Below are positions 6,735 to 14,224 of a DNA stretch of 19,016 bases, piece by piece. Source of the stretch: Nereida sp024640765 (GTDB lineage Bacteria; Pseudomonadota; Alphaproteobacteria; Rhodobacterales; Rhodobacteraceae); contig JAHEEK010000028.1 of assembly GCA_024640765.1 (NCBI GenBank), forward strand, positions 1 through 19,016, written 5' to 3'. Below the pieces are notes generated by a model. That model was not told the origin of the DNA. It searched no databases and saw nothing but the letters and a program-made list of their open reading frames with translations. The position numbers and the translations under genes were made by a program. Numbering within the stretch: the stretch's first letter is position 1; every line of letters begins with the position of its first letter.

Positions 6735-7154
6735 TTAGTCGTTGTCAGTCAAGCCCGCGCCTGCACCCGCCAGCCGTGACGCATCGCTTGCGGGGACATA
6801 TGTTTTGACGGCCAGCGTGTTGAGGTGCGCGTTGAGCCCGTCAGACATCACAATACGTCCGATCGTAGGACGCACTGTTGCTGTCTGAAAATAGCTCAGC
6901 GCCAGTCCCGTAAAGACGCCACATCCATCCGATGTGGGGTCAAGTAGGTCGTCTATCACAGCGGGCAGCGTTGTGATTGGGCCAACAGGATCTTTCAATG
7001 CGTCGATCAAGTCGCCTTCGCTTCGTGACGCGTAAAGATGCAGGGCCGCTGCTGTGCCAAAGTCACGAGCTTGAGCGACGCCAAACCCTGCACCGCGGGC
7101 GGCTTTTTGAAGCAACATGCTTGCTTCATTTGCTGATTTTGATGAACTGCTCAT
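6735..7154 (-). CDS. DUF3726-like protein
   Basis: A 139-residue cytoplasmic protein. The opening SANEASMLLQKAARGAGFG and the ending TYVPASDASRLAGAGAG recall the DUF3726 family; this assignment is from memory of the family pattern and is not certain. Function unknown; no catalytic motif, signal peptide or membrane segment is visible. The ATG at 7154 overlaps the stop of the preceding gene as ATGA, so it is the likely start; an upstream in-frame start at 7175 would overlap that gene by 25 bases. It is the last gene of a three-gene operon with the 552-residue protein and the M19-like protein. This arrangement suggests it works with them, perhaps as an accessory subunit. Confidence 0.7.
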   Translation of the reverse strand: MSSSSKSANEASMLLQKAARGAGFGVAQARDFGTAAALHLYASRSEGDLIDALKDPVGPITTLPAVIDDLLDPTSDGCGVFTGLALSYFQTATVRPTIGRIVMSDGLNAHLNTLAVKTYVPASDASRLAGAGAGLTDND

Positions 7155-8809
7155 GATCCAAATGTTGGCAGCCACCAGTCATCAGCAGCACTAAGTTCAT
7201 CCGCAAGCGGCGCGCCTTGGCATAGTGTTACGCGGGTCCAGCGGTCAGATTTTGGATCAAATTTGGAGGCCCCAAAAAATGACAATTTACACCGCAACAT
7301 ATCAATTGGCAGGCATGTGTCGGCAATAAGGTTATCGCGGATTTCAGAATAAGGATGCTTGTCCAGACATTGCACCCGTTCGGCAGCAAAGCGGTGTTCA
7401 GGATGTGTCGCCAAAAACGCAGTCAATGAGCCGGACGCAGGAAGGTCTTTGGCCAAAGCCGCAACCCGGCGCGCAATATCAAGAGGGCTTTCAAGGTCAG
7501 TGCCATCTTCTTCGTGGCGGTTGCCAAGACGGGGTTCTAATTTCTCTTCTGAGACGTACCAAAATTGTGCGCATTCGTCCCGTGCGTTGTAGTCGCGCGC
7601 AGTTGCCCAAGCCCAGTCCCGATTGATCAGGGCATATAGCTCCGAGGTGTCGCATGGTGTTAGGCGGGGCGGGCCCAACGGGTCGGCCATGCACTCTTCC
7701 AGCCCGTCGACCAATTCACTAAACGGTTCGATGATCATAGCGCAGAGCAATTCTTGTGCGTCCTCTGATAGATTTTCGGCTTGCTGCAAAAGCGCCTCTA
7801 TCGGGAAGGTTTTTTGGGCCGCTTCATGCCATGATTCGCCGTTGAGGTAGTCAACAATCGTTGCCCATTCTGCTTGTAGGGTCGATATCCGCGTTGCGGC
7901 AATGGCATCGGGGACAATCCATTCCGAAAGATGTTTTGCGGCGCGCTTGGCAAGGTTTTGCAACGTTAAAGCTGTATCGCCAGGCAGCTCTTCCAGTGCT
8001 CTGATACGGGCCAATGCTGTCTCGCGGACCATGATCCAATTGTTCAGCAAAACAGGATGTGTGACCAAAAACGGGGCCATACCAAGCCCTGTGGAATTGC
8101 CGATCCCAAGGTGACGTTTAAGATGCGGATCAAGGGGGGCTTGCCCCACGTGTTCGACCAACAGATGCGTGAAATGCCGGATCAGCCAAACAGTGAGCAT
8201 TTCTGCTTGGAACGGGCCTGAAAGCCCATCGCGTTCTGCTATGTCAGCGCGGTCCGCGATCCCAAATTTACCGTTTCCGTATACGGCCGTTGTGCGCATC
8301 AAATAGCCTGTCTCGCGAACCATTTTCTCATCTGGCTGCAGACCTGCCTGAAGGCGTTCAACCACGTGCGACCAAAGCCGCACAGATTTATTCGCACGGC
8401 TTAAGACCAAATCAGAAGCGGTGAAGCGTGAGGCTTCCTGATGGGGTGCTGTGGCTACGATGCGGTCGATTTCGGGTTGGGATGGGATGCCGTCATAAAG
8501 GACAAATGCGCTGTCCCACGCCGTTGCAATCACGCGGTCGGTGCGTGCACCCGGGTCAATTTCAGTGCTGACAGCAACAAGGGAGTAGACGTGCCCGCCA
8601 AGCGGCACGCTAATGACTGCGTAGCCGTATCCATCCGTGCTCATCTCCCAGGCGGGGCAGGTCACAGTTGCATTTTCGATTGAGAGCCTGCGCAACAGCG
8701 TGCGCAAAAAAGATAATCTAGTGGGGAATGATGCACCCAAACGGCGCAGGCGCATCACGTCCGATGCGGGGCGCAGCTTAGCCTGTGGTGGGGGCGCCAA
8801 ATCCTTCAT
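7151..8809 (-). CDS. Conserved-looking protein of unknown function, 552 residues
   Basis: I do not recognise a family. The protein looks soluble: no signal peptide, no clear membrane segment. It is mixed alpha-beta in the first 130 residues (for example GYGYAVISVPLGGHVYSLVAV) and mostly helical afterwards. It has a striking central segment, HLGIGNSTGLGMAPFLVTHP, whose G-N-S-T-G-L-G-M run looks like a conserved loop, and a Trp-rich patch (NRDWAWATARDY) in the last third. It starts at ATG 8809, overlapping the stop of the M19-like gene by 4 bases. It ends in a 4-base overlap with the DUF3726-like gene. This strict coupling implies fixed stoichiometry and a shared process. The coding frame is long and uninterrupted, and codon use looks like its neighbours, so it is a real gene. 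Confidence 0.75.
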   Translation of the reverse strand: MKDLAPPPQAKLRPASDVMRLRRLGASFPTRLSFLRTLLRRLSIENATVTCPAWEMSTDGYGYAVISVPLGGHVYSLVAVSTEIDPGARTDRVIATAWDSAFVLYDGIPSQPEIDRIVATAPHQEASRFTASDLVLSRANKSVRLWSHVVERLQAGLQPDEKMVRETGYLMRTTAVYGNGKFGIADRADIAERDGLSGPFQAEMLTVWLIRHFTHLLVEHVGQAPLDPHLKRHLGIGNSTGLGMAPFLVTHPVLLNNWIMVRETALARIRALEELPGDTALTLQNLAKRAAKHLSEWIVPDAIAATRISTLQAEWATIVDYLNGESWHEAAQKTFPIEALLQQAENLSEDAQELLCAMIIEPFSELVDGLEECMADPLGPPRLTPCDTSELYALINRDWAWATARDYNARDECAQFWYVSEEKLEPRLGNRHEEDGTDLESPLDIARRVAALAKDLPASGSLTAFLATHPEHRFAAERVQCLDKHPYSEIRDNLIADTCLPIDMLRCKLSFFGASKFDPKSDRWTRVTLCQGAPLADELSAADDWWLPTFGS

Positions 8810-9786
8810 GCAGACCCAAACGCGTCAGCATAAAAACGATGCCAATTCGCGCCCATAATGCCGTCCACTTCGCTGGTTGTCATACCCGTCGCGAGCAATC
8901 CTTGGCGAATGTTGCCGAAGTCTCTGTTGTCTTTGAACCATGTGGGCATTGGAGGAAAACCTGCATCGGTGGCACTCCCCTCGCCATAGTCAATGACCTT
9001 AGACCATCGTCCCACACGCATCCATTCGACAACACTGTCGGGTTGATCTTGGCAAAGGTCCGTTCCGATGCCCAAATGCTCGGCACCATATTTTGAGGCA
9101 GCTTCTGCAATCATTTTGCAGAAACTTTCCAGCGTGCATGCAGGGCCACCGCTGAGGTGGTGGGGATAAATCGAAAAGCCCAACATGCCGCCAGCAGAAG
9201 TAAGCGCGCTAAGAACTTCGTGGGACTTGTTGCGCTTTGCCGCATGCCACCAAGCGGGGTTTGCGTGGGTAATCGCAATGGGGCGGGTCGAGTGATCAAT
9301 CGCCTCAAGAGTCGATCGATCAGCGCTGTGCGACATGTCGACAACCAAACCAACGCGATTCATTTCGGCAATGGCCTGTTTGCCAAAGCGGGTCAGGCCC
9401 GTGTCCTCGTCTTCATAGCAACCGGTCGCAAGCAGGGACTGATTGTTATAGGTCAGCTGCATGAACCGCACGCCAAGTTGTTGGCAAATCTCAATCAAGC
9501 CAATGTCATCTTCGATCGGCGACGGGTTTTGAAACCCAAAGAAAATCGCTGTGCGGCCCGTCTCCATTGCGCGTGTCACATCTTGGGCGGTGGTGCCGCG
9601 CATGATAAGATCGCCACATGTCTCAAACCAACGGTTCCATGCTTCAAGTTGCAGAACCATTTCACGAAAAGACTCGTGATAAACAATAGTGACATGAACA
9701 GCATCAACGCCGCCTTCACGCATCTGTTCAAAGATGCTGCGGGACCAGTTGCAATATTGCAGGTTATCAATCAGGGGCGTTTTCAT
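8806..9786 (-). CDS. Divergent membrane dipeptidase family (M19) protein
   Basis: A 326-residue TIM-barrel protein of the renal dipeptidase (M19) family. Aligned by memory with the human enzyme, several metal-site positions differ. The N-terminal DGHND metal motif reads IDNLQYC (6-12), so both the His and the Asp are lost. The bridging Glu is Q86 in FGFQN. The substrate-binding His of LTHT is Y113 in LTYNN. Conserved are H153 (DMSH), H174 (ITHA), the R-N pair near 185 and D243 (GIGTD), and the C-terminal NWHRF matches the family's NLLRVF. It has no signal peptide. It may therefore be a one-metal or metal-free enzyme with a different reaction, or a binding protein; annotating it as an active dipeptidase is unsafe. 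It is first in the operon, and the downstream gene overlaps its stop as ATGA. The start codon has no clear ribosome binding site. Confidence 0.85.
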   Translation of the reverse strand: MKTPLIDNLQYCNWSRSIFEQMREGGVDAVHVTIVYHESFREMVLQLEAWNRWFETCGDLIMRGTTAQDVTRAMETGRTAIFFGFQNPSPIEDDIGLIEICQQLGVRFMQLTYNNQSLLATGCYEDEDTGLTRFGKQAIAEMNRVGLVVDMSHSADRSTLEAIDHSTRPIAITHANPAWWHAAKRNKSHEVLSALTSAGGMLGFSIYPHHLSGGPACTLESFCKMIAEAASKYGAEHLGIGTDLCQDQPDSVVEWMRVGRWSKVIDYGEGSATDAGFPPMPTWFKDNRDFGNIRQGLLATGMTTSEVDGIMGANWHRFYADAFGSA

Positions 9787-9949
9787 AGCTGCGAAAAAAA
9801 CGTATAACTTGCGTTCTGTCCAGTCTATTTACGACAGTTCGTGAGTTTGAATTGCCGTCATCCTGTTTGATCGATTTTGGGCCCACAAGCCTCTTGCCAT
9901 TTGTGCCGCCCAGTCATTTGATACTCGGGTAACTTTGGGAGACGATTAC
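9787..9949. other. Divergent intergenic control region
   Basis: This 163-base region separates the M19-like operon (minus) from the binding-protein gene (plus) and must hold both promoters. It contains a weak interrupted inverted repeat, CTGTC at 9816-9820 and GACAG at 9833-9837. Neither repeat found in front of the HisD-like gene recurs here. Confidence 0.5.
9894..9922 (+). promoter_or_regulatory. Candidate promoter of the binding-protein gene
   Basis: TTGCCA (9894-9899) and TTTGAT (9917-9922) with a 17-base spacer match 5 of 6 and 4 of 6 consensus positions. The start point would fall near 9929, giving a leader of about 20 bases that includes the ribosome binding site GGGAG. Confidence 0.4.
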
Positions 9950-11527
9950 ATGAAAACGACTACCGCTCTTTTTGCTGCCACTCTTTTGGCGTCTACCTCG
10001 CTGGCCTCAGCCGAAAGCCTGCGTTGGGCGCGTGCTGGTGACAGCTTGACGCTTGACCCCCATGCGCAAAACGAAGGTCCAACACACACGTTGGCGCACC
10101 AAATCTATGAACCACTGATCATTCGTGACACAGCTGGTGCGTTCCAAGCTGCCCTCGCAACCGAGTGGGCGCCCAAAGAAGGCGACGCAAATGTTTGGGT
10201 CTTCAAGCTGCGTGAAGGCGTGACTTTCTCTGATGGCTCTGCCTTTACATCTGAAGATGTTGTGTTCAGCTTCGAGCGTGCAAAATCCGAAAAGTCAGCC
10301 ATGAAAGAGCTGCTGACATCTATTGTTGAAGTGCGCGCCGTAGACGACATGACCGTAGAATTCGTCACCGATGGTCCAAACCCGATCCTGCCCAACAACT
10401 TCACCAACCTGTTCATAATGGACAAAGGCTGGACTGAAGCGAACGGTGTTGTGAACGTGCAAGACATCGCCAACGGCGAGACAACATTTGCGGCAACAAA
10501 CGCAATGGGCACAGGTCCATACACTCTTGAAAGCCGCGAGCCTGACGTCAAAACCGTCCTGAAAAAGCGCGATGGCTATTGGGGCGCAGATGAGTTCCCC
10601 CTGGAAGTGACCGAGATTGTCTACACACCAATCCAAAACGCCGCGACACGCGTTGCAGCACTTTTGTCAGGTGAGGTCGACTTTATCCAAGACGTGCCGG
10701 TACAGGATTTGGGCCGCGTTGATTCATCAGATGGCCTGAGCGTGAAAACAGCGCCGCAAAACCGCGTGATTTTCTTTGGTATGGATCAGGGCAAAGCGGA
10801 TCTGGAGAACGACAACGTAGAGGGTGCAAACCCACTGGCTGATGTCCGCGTCCGTCGTGCGATGTCTATGGCGATCAACCGCGATGCGATCAAACAGGTC
10901 GTTATGCGTGGCCAGTCACAGCCGGCAGGCATGATTGCACCGCCATTTGTTAACGGTTGGACTGCTGAAATGGACGGCGCATCTGCGACGGACGTTGAAG
11001 GTGCAAAAGCGTTGATGGCAGAAGCTGGTTATGCAGATGGTTTCTCCATCCAACTTGATTGCCCGAATGACCGCTATGTGAACGACGAAGGCATTTGTCA
11101 GGCGTCCGTTGGTATGCTGGCGCAAATCGGCATTACAGTTAACCTTGATGCGAAACCCAAAGCACAACACTTCCCACTGATCCAAAACGGCGAGACAGAG
11201 TTTTACATGTTGGGTTGGGGCGTTCCGACATACGATTCCGAATATGTGTTCAACTTCCTGACACACTCACGTTCTGGCGATCGTGGTTCTTGGAACAACA
11301 CAGGGTTCTCTGATGCGGCGATTGATGCAAAAGTTGTATCCCTTGCCTCTGAAACTGACCTTGCCAAGCGGAACCAAACCATTGCAGATATTTGGGCCGT
11401 GGTTCAGGACAACCAGCAGTATATCCCGATTCACCACCAAGTGTTGAACTGGGGTATGAGCGATGCAGTTGGCACAGAAGTGTCTCCTGAGGATGATCCT
11501 AAGTTCAAGTTCTTCACTATGAACTAA
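9950..11527 (+). CDS. Periplasmic ABC transporter substrate-binding protein, family 5 (peptide/opine type)
   Basis: A 525-residue extracytoplasmic solute receptor of the DppA/OppA family (SBP_bac_5). A Sec signal peptide is visible (MKTTTALFAATLLASTSLASA, cleaved near residue 21); there is no lipobox, so the protein is soluble in the periplasm. Family features are LRWARAGDSLTLDPHAQNEG at the start of the mature part, YEPLI, WVFKLREGVTFSDG (about 85-98), the FSFERAK helix, and VRRAMSMAINRDAI, which is highly typical. The start is ATG at 9950 with GGGAG eight bases before it. Ligands of this family include di- and oligopeptides, opines, glutathione and nickel; which applies cannot be read here. 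No dppBCDF-type permease or ATPase genes follow, since two terminators come next, so it must share a transporter encoded elsewhere. Being divergent from the M19-like operon hints at a shared substrate. Confidence 0.92.
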   Translation: MKTTTALFAATLLASTSLASAESLRWARAGDSLTLDPHAQNEGPTHTLAHQIYEPLIIRDTAGAFQAALATEWAPKEGDANVWVFKLREGVTFSDGSAFTSEDVVFSFERAKSEKSAMKELLTSIVEVRAVDDMTVEFVTDGPNPILPNNFTNLFIMDKGWTEANGVVNVQDIANGETTFAATNAMGTGPYTLESREPDVKTVLKKRDGYWGADEFPLEVTEIVYTPIQNAATRVAALLSGEVDFIQDVPVQDLGRVDSSDGLSVKTAPQNRVIFFGMDQGKADLENDNVEGANPLADVRVRRAMSMAINRDAIKQVVMRGQSQPAGMIAPPFVNGWTAEMDGASATDVEGAKALMAEAGYADGFSIQLDCPNDRYVNDEGICQASVGMLAQIGITVNLDAKPKAQHFPLIQNGETEFYMLGWGVPTYDSEYVFNFLTHSRSGDRGSWNNTGFSDAAIDAKVVSLASETDLAKRNQTIADIWAVVQDNQQYIPIHHQVLNWGMSDAVGTEVSPEDDPKFKFFTMN

Positions 11528-11533
11528 AAACGG

Positions 11534-11615
11534 ACGTGGCTGAAACACCATCAGCCGCGTTTGTTTCTGGCATCAGAAATGACAAACGGCGGCCCTTATT
11601 TGGCCGCCGTTTTTT
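11534..11615 (+). terminator. Tandem terminators of the binding-protein gene
   Basis: First hairpin: 10-bp stem (11534-11543 with 11551-11560, one T-G pair), then TTGTTT. Second hairpin: perfect 11-bp stem (11584-11594 with 11602-11612), 7-base loop and a run of six T residues to 11615. The second is a textbook intrinsic terminator; the first is weaker. Confidence 0.85.
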
Positions 11616-11647
11616 CGTGTCCAATGCCGCTGAAGTCAGCGGCGCAT

Positions 11648-12343
11648 TTACATGGTGTCTTTTTCAGTGACCTGCTGCACCGCACCGGCGAAAAGCAGAT
11701 ATAGCGTCGTCAGGATCAAGCCCCAGTAAACGAGGGGCTGAAAATCAAACTGTACCCAAGCGGCCCATCCTGCAAAGAACGTCCACGCCAATGCCGTAGG
11801 CAGCGTGAGTGTCCGCCAACGTTGTGTGCGTACAGGGTGGACGAATTTTACAGGGGCAAACATGGCGACTGCCAGCACAATGACTGCGGCCAAGATGATC
11901 CAGTGCCCCGGTTGCAGCGCGAAGAATACAAGCACTGCCATGTTCCAGCAGCCTGGAAACCCCGAGAATGAATTGTCTTTTGTTTTCATGCGCGTATCGC
12001 AGAAATAAAGCGCCGATGTGAAGGTAATTACGATGATTGTGGCCCAGCCGGTCCACCCTTCGAGCAAACCTGATGTGAACAGCGCAAATGCCGGAATGAA
12101 CACATACGTCAGGTAATCAATGATCAAATCTAGCAGCACCCCGTCAAACAAGGGAGCGTTTGTTTTCACGTCATATCTACGGGCGAGTGGGCCGTCGATG
12201 CCATCTACAAAAAAGGCGACAACCAGCCATAGAAACATCATGGGCCAATCGCCCTTAACGGCCTCAAGCATAGCGAGCATTGCGAAAACAGCGCCAGTGG
12301 CGGTGAACAGGTGAACAGCGAGAGCTTTATTTTTAATAGACAT
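11648..12343 (-). CDS. pcs: Phosphatidylcholine synthase
   Basis: Integral membrane CDP-alcohol phosphatidyltransferase that makes phosphatidylcholine in one step from CDP-diacylglycerol and choline, a route typical of alphaproteobacteria. At 231 residues it has the usual size. The active-site signature is complete: D47-G-I-D50-G-P-L-A-R55, then G68, D72 and D76 in DGVLLDLIID, which bind metal and the CDP group. FIDYLTYVF-like sequence after the motif and about eight hydrophobic segments fit the family. It lies 52 bases after xerC on the same strand and may be co-transcribed with DUF484-xerC, though an AT-rich inverted repeat in the gap could mark its own control. No strong ribosome binding site is visible before the ATG. 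Confidence 0.93.
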   Translation of the reverse strand: MSIKNKALAVHLFTATGAVFAMLAMLEAVKGDWPMMFLWLVVAFFVDGIDGPLARRYDVKTNAPLFDGVLLDLIIDYLTYVFIPAFALFTSGLLEGWTGWATIIVITFTSALYFCDTRMKTKDNSFSGFPGCWNMAVLVFFALQPGHWIILAAVIVLAVAMFAPVKFVHPVRTQRWRTLTLPTALAWTFFAGWAAWVQFDFQPLVYWGLILTTLYLLFAGAVQQVTEKDTM

Positions 12344-12362
12344 TTGGTGGTGCTAATCGTTT

Positions 12363-12378
12363 TTTGCTAAATTGCAAA
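12363..12378. repeat. Inverted repeat TTTGC-N6-GCAAA upstream of pcs
   Basis: Perfect 5-bp arms with an AT-only spacer, 20 bases upstream of the pcs start, in the gap after xerC. It resembles the TTTGCA/TGCAAA repeat before the HisD-like gene but has a different spacing. It could be an operator or a small mRNA hairpin. Confidence 0.3.
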
Positions 12379-12395
12379 GCTTTCTTAACGCCTTC

Positions 12396-13340
12396 TCACC
12401 GTCGCGGGTGCGCGCGCTCGTAAACGTCCATCAAATGCGCAGTATCGACTGCGGTGTAGGCTTGAGTTGTTGAAAGGGATGCGTGCCCAAGCAGTTCTTG
12501 AATGGCGCGCAAATCTCCTCCAGCCCCGAGCAAGTGCGTCGCAAACGAATGTCGCATGGCGTGCGGGGTTGCGGTGGCAGGAAGGCCAAGTTGAAGCCTT
12601 GAACGTTCCATTACTTTTTGAATGAGCCGTGGATTAAGCGCACCCCCGCGCGCGCCGCGAAACAGCGCCATGTCAGGTTCAGATGGGTGTGGGCAGAGTT
12701 TGATGTACGCATCAACGGCCTCACGCGCCGTGCTTATCACAGGGACAATGCGTTCTTTGCCGCCCTTACCTTTGATGCGCAAAACATCTGCAAGCGGTGC
12801 GTCGCGTCCCTTGAGGCCAAGAGCCTCTGAAATACGCAGACCACAGCCATAAAGCAGCGTTACAACCGCCACATCCCGCGCCCCGATCCAAGTCTCGGTT
12901 GCCTGAACCTCAAGATTATCCAGAACTTTGACAGCCGCATCTTTGGTCAACGGGCGGGGTAATTTGTTTTGAAATTTGGGCGCGCGGGTCGACAGAACGG
13001 CGGTAGGTTCAAACCCTTCGCGCTCGGCCAGCCACGCATAAAAAGACCTCACGGCAGATAACGACCGGGCCAGCGACCGCGCACCAACGCCGCGCCCGCG
13101 TTCAAACGCCATCCACGCGCGCATGTCCTGCACGGTAATCGCCTTCAGCGCGTTTAAGCCTTGTGGTGCTGTTGTGTGCTGGGTGATGAAAGCCAGAAAG
13201 CCAAGGATGTCCGCTTGGTAGGCTTCGGTTGTGTTCTTGGCAGCACCTCGCAGCGCTGTCATTTGGCTTAGAAACGTCGCAAGTGCCTCCGTGGCCGCCG
13301 GACTGATCTGAACGCCAAGGTGTGGTTTTTCTTGGGTCAC
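12396..13340 (-). CDS. xerC: Site-specific tyrosine recombinase XerC
   Basis: Tyrosine recombinase that, with XerD, resolves chromosome dimers at dif during cell division. It is 314 residues long. An N-terminal SAM-like core-binding domain spans about 15-105, and the catalytic domain about 125-305. All catalytic residues are visible: R169 (CGLRISEALGL), K192 (KGKGGKER), H260 and R263 (HAMRHSFATHLL), H286 (LGHASLSTTQ) and the nucleophile Y295. XerC rather than XerD is chosen because the gene directly follows a DUF484 gene, a common pairing for xerC. The start is GTG at 13340, overlapping the DUF484 stop by 4 bases (GTGA), with no ribosome binding site of its own, so translation is coupled. Nothing nearby suggests a mobile-element integrase. 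Confidence 0.92.
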   Translation of the reverse strand: MTQEKPHLGVQISPAATEALATFLSQMTALRGAAKNTTEAYQADILGFLAFITQHTTAPQGLNALKAITVQDMRAWMAFERGRGVGARSLARSLSAVRSFYAWLAEREGFEPTAVLSTRAPKFQNKLPRPLTKDAAVKVLDNLEVQATETWIGARDVAVVTLLYGCGLRISEALGLKGRDAPLADVLRIKGKGGKERIVPVISTAREAVDAYIKLCPHPSEPDMALFRGARGGALNPRLIQKVMERSRLQLGLPATATPHAMRHSFATHLLGAGGDLRAIQELLGHASLSTTQAYTAVDTAHLMDVYERAHPRR

Positions 13341-14053
13341 GCGAGCCAGCGGCGCAGAGCGCGCTCAAAAACACCACCAAAAAACGTAAGCAAATCCGTG
13401 CCTTGCTGTGGTTTGAACATGTGCGGATCTTCCGCGCCCATCACCAGTATTCCTCCAAGGCGCCCTTTTCCAAGGTCCAGCTTTATGCAGGCCTCAGAAC
13501 GGATCCACTCGTGTTTATCGCCGTAAACGGCCGCACTTTTTGGGCTGACTTGGCGTAGGGTAACAGTACGGCTTTCACCACCTTTGCCGGCCGTCACATA
13601 GTCTTCGATAAAGCCCGCTTCATGCACGCTTAGGACATCTGCGAGTGTTTGCGCGGCTACTGTGCTGTCAGATTGGCTGCTTTCAAGAACAAGGCGGACG
13701 CAATCTACGCGCAGAATTTCAGCAACTTCACCGCCAAGGTTGTGCAAAAACGTCTCAAATTCTGTGGGGTCCAGCATCCGCAAAATTGCGCGCTGTACTT
13801 GGTTGGTCCCCGCAAGGTTTTCATAAGCTGCGGCAATAACGCTGCGGTGGGTGTCTTCAAGACGGTCAAGCCGCGCCTCAAGGCGCTCCATTGCAGCACC
13901 GCGCAGATCAACCACATTGGTACCTTGCCCACGATCGTTTGCGGCGACCAGCGCCATCATCACGTCATGATCCTCCAAAACCAGTTCGGGAGTTTCTATA
14001 ATGGTTTGGCGCAGCGCCTCTTGGGCATCTGTCAGTTTATTTGTGTCAGTCAT
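13337..14053 (-). CDS. DUF484 family protein (GAF-like domain)
   Basis: A 238-residue cytoplasmic protein of the DUF484 family, regularly found directly upstream of xerC in proteobacteria. An N-terminal helical part includes FIGURE-typical features of the family: a helix pair around PELVLEDHDVMMALV and a likely coiled coil near residues 50-75 (MERLEARLDRLEDTHRSV). A GAF-like domain follows from about 85 to 230, ending in GGILVMGAEDPHMFKPQQGT. The biochemical function is unknown; the fixed pairing and the 4-base overlap with xerC suggest a link to recombination or cell division. ATG at 14053 is preceded by AGCAGG. A transcription start further upstream was not resolved. Confidence 0.85.
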   Translation of the reverse strand: MTDTNKLTDAQEALRQTIIETPELVLEDHDVMMALVAANDRGQGTNVVDLRGAAMERLEARLDRLEDTHRSVIAAAYENLAGTNQVQRAILRMLDPTEFETFLHNLGGEVAEILRVDCVRLVLESSQSDSTVAAQTLADVLSVHEAGFIEDYVTAGKGGESRTVTLRQVSPKSAAVYGDKHEWIRSEACIKLDLGKGRLGGILVMGAEDPHMFKPQQGTDLLTFFGGVFERALRRWLA

Positions 14054-14157
14054 GGAACCTGCTCGTGCCGAATGCTGTCGTTGTTTTTTGCTCTTGTAGC
14101 ATGGTTACGCAGAGCCGTGCAGGGGTTTTGTGCGCATATGGCTTTGACGCAACAAAA

Positions 14158-14187
14158 AGGCCGCACCAGCGGAATGCGATGCGGCCT
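14158..14187 (-). terminator. Rho-independent terminator of the transaldolase gene
   Basis: AGGCCGCA (14158-14165) and TGCGGCCT (14180-14187) form a perfect 8-bp stem. On the minus strand it is followed by a T-run (complement of the five A residues at 14154-14158). It lies about 38 bases past the transaldolase stop. Confidence 0.8.
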
Positions 14188-14224
14188 AGTTATGTGTCTT
14201 CGTAAGCCCTAACAGGGCGAAATC

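Noticed and set aside
12396..13340. xerC as an integrase of a mobile element
   Set aside because: DUF484 neighbour, coupled translation and absence of other mobile genes or att repeats fit the housekeeping recombinase.
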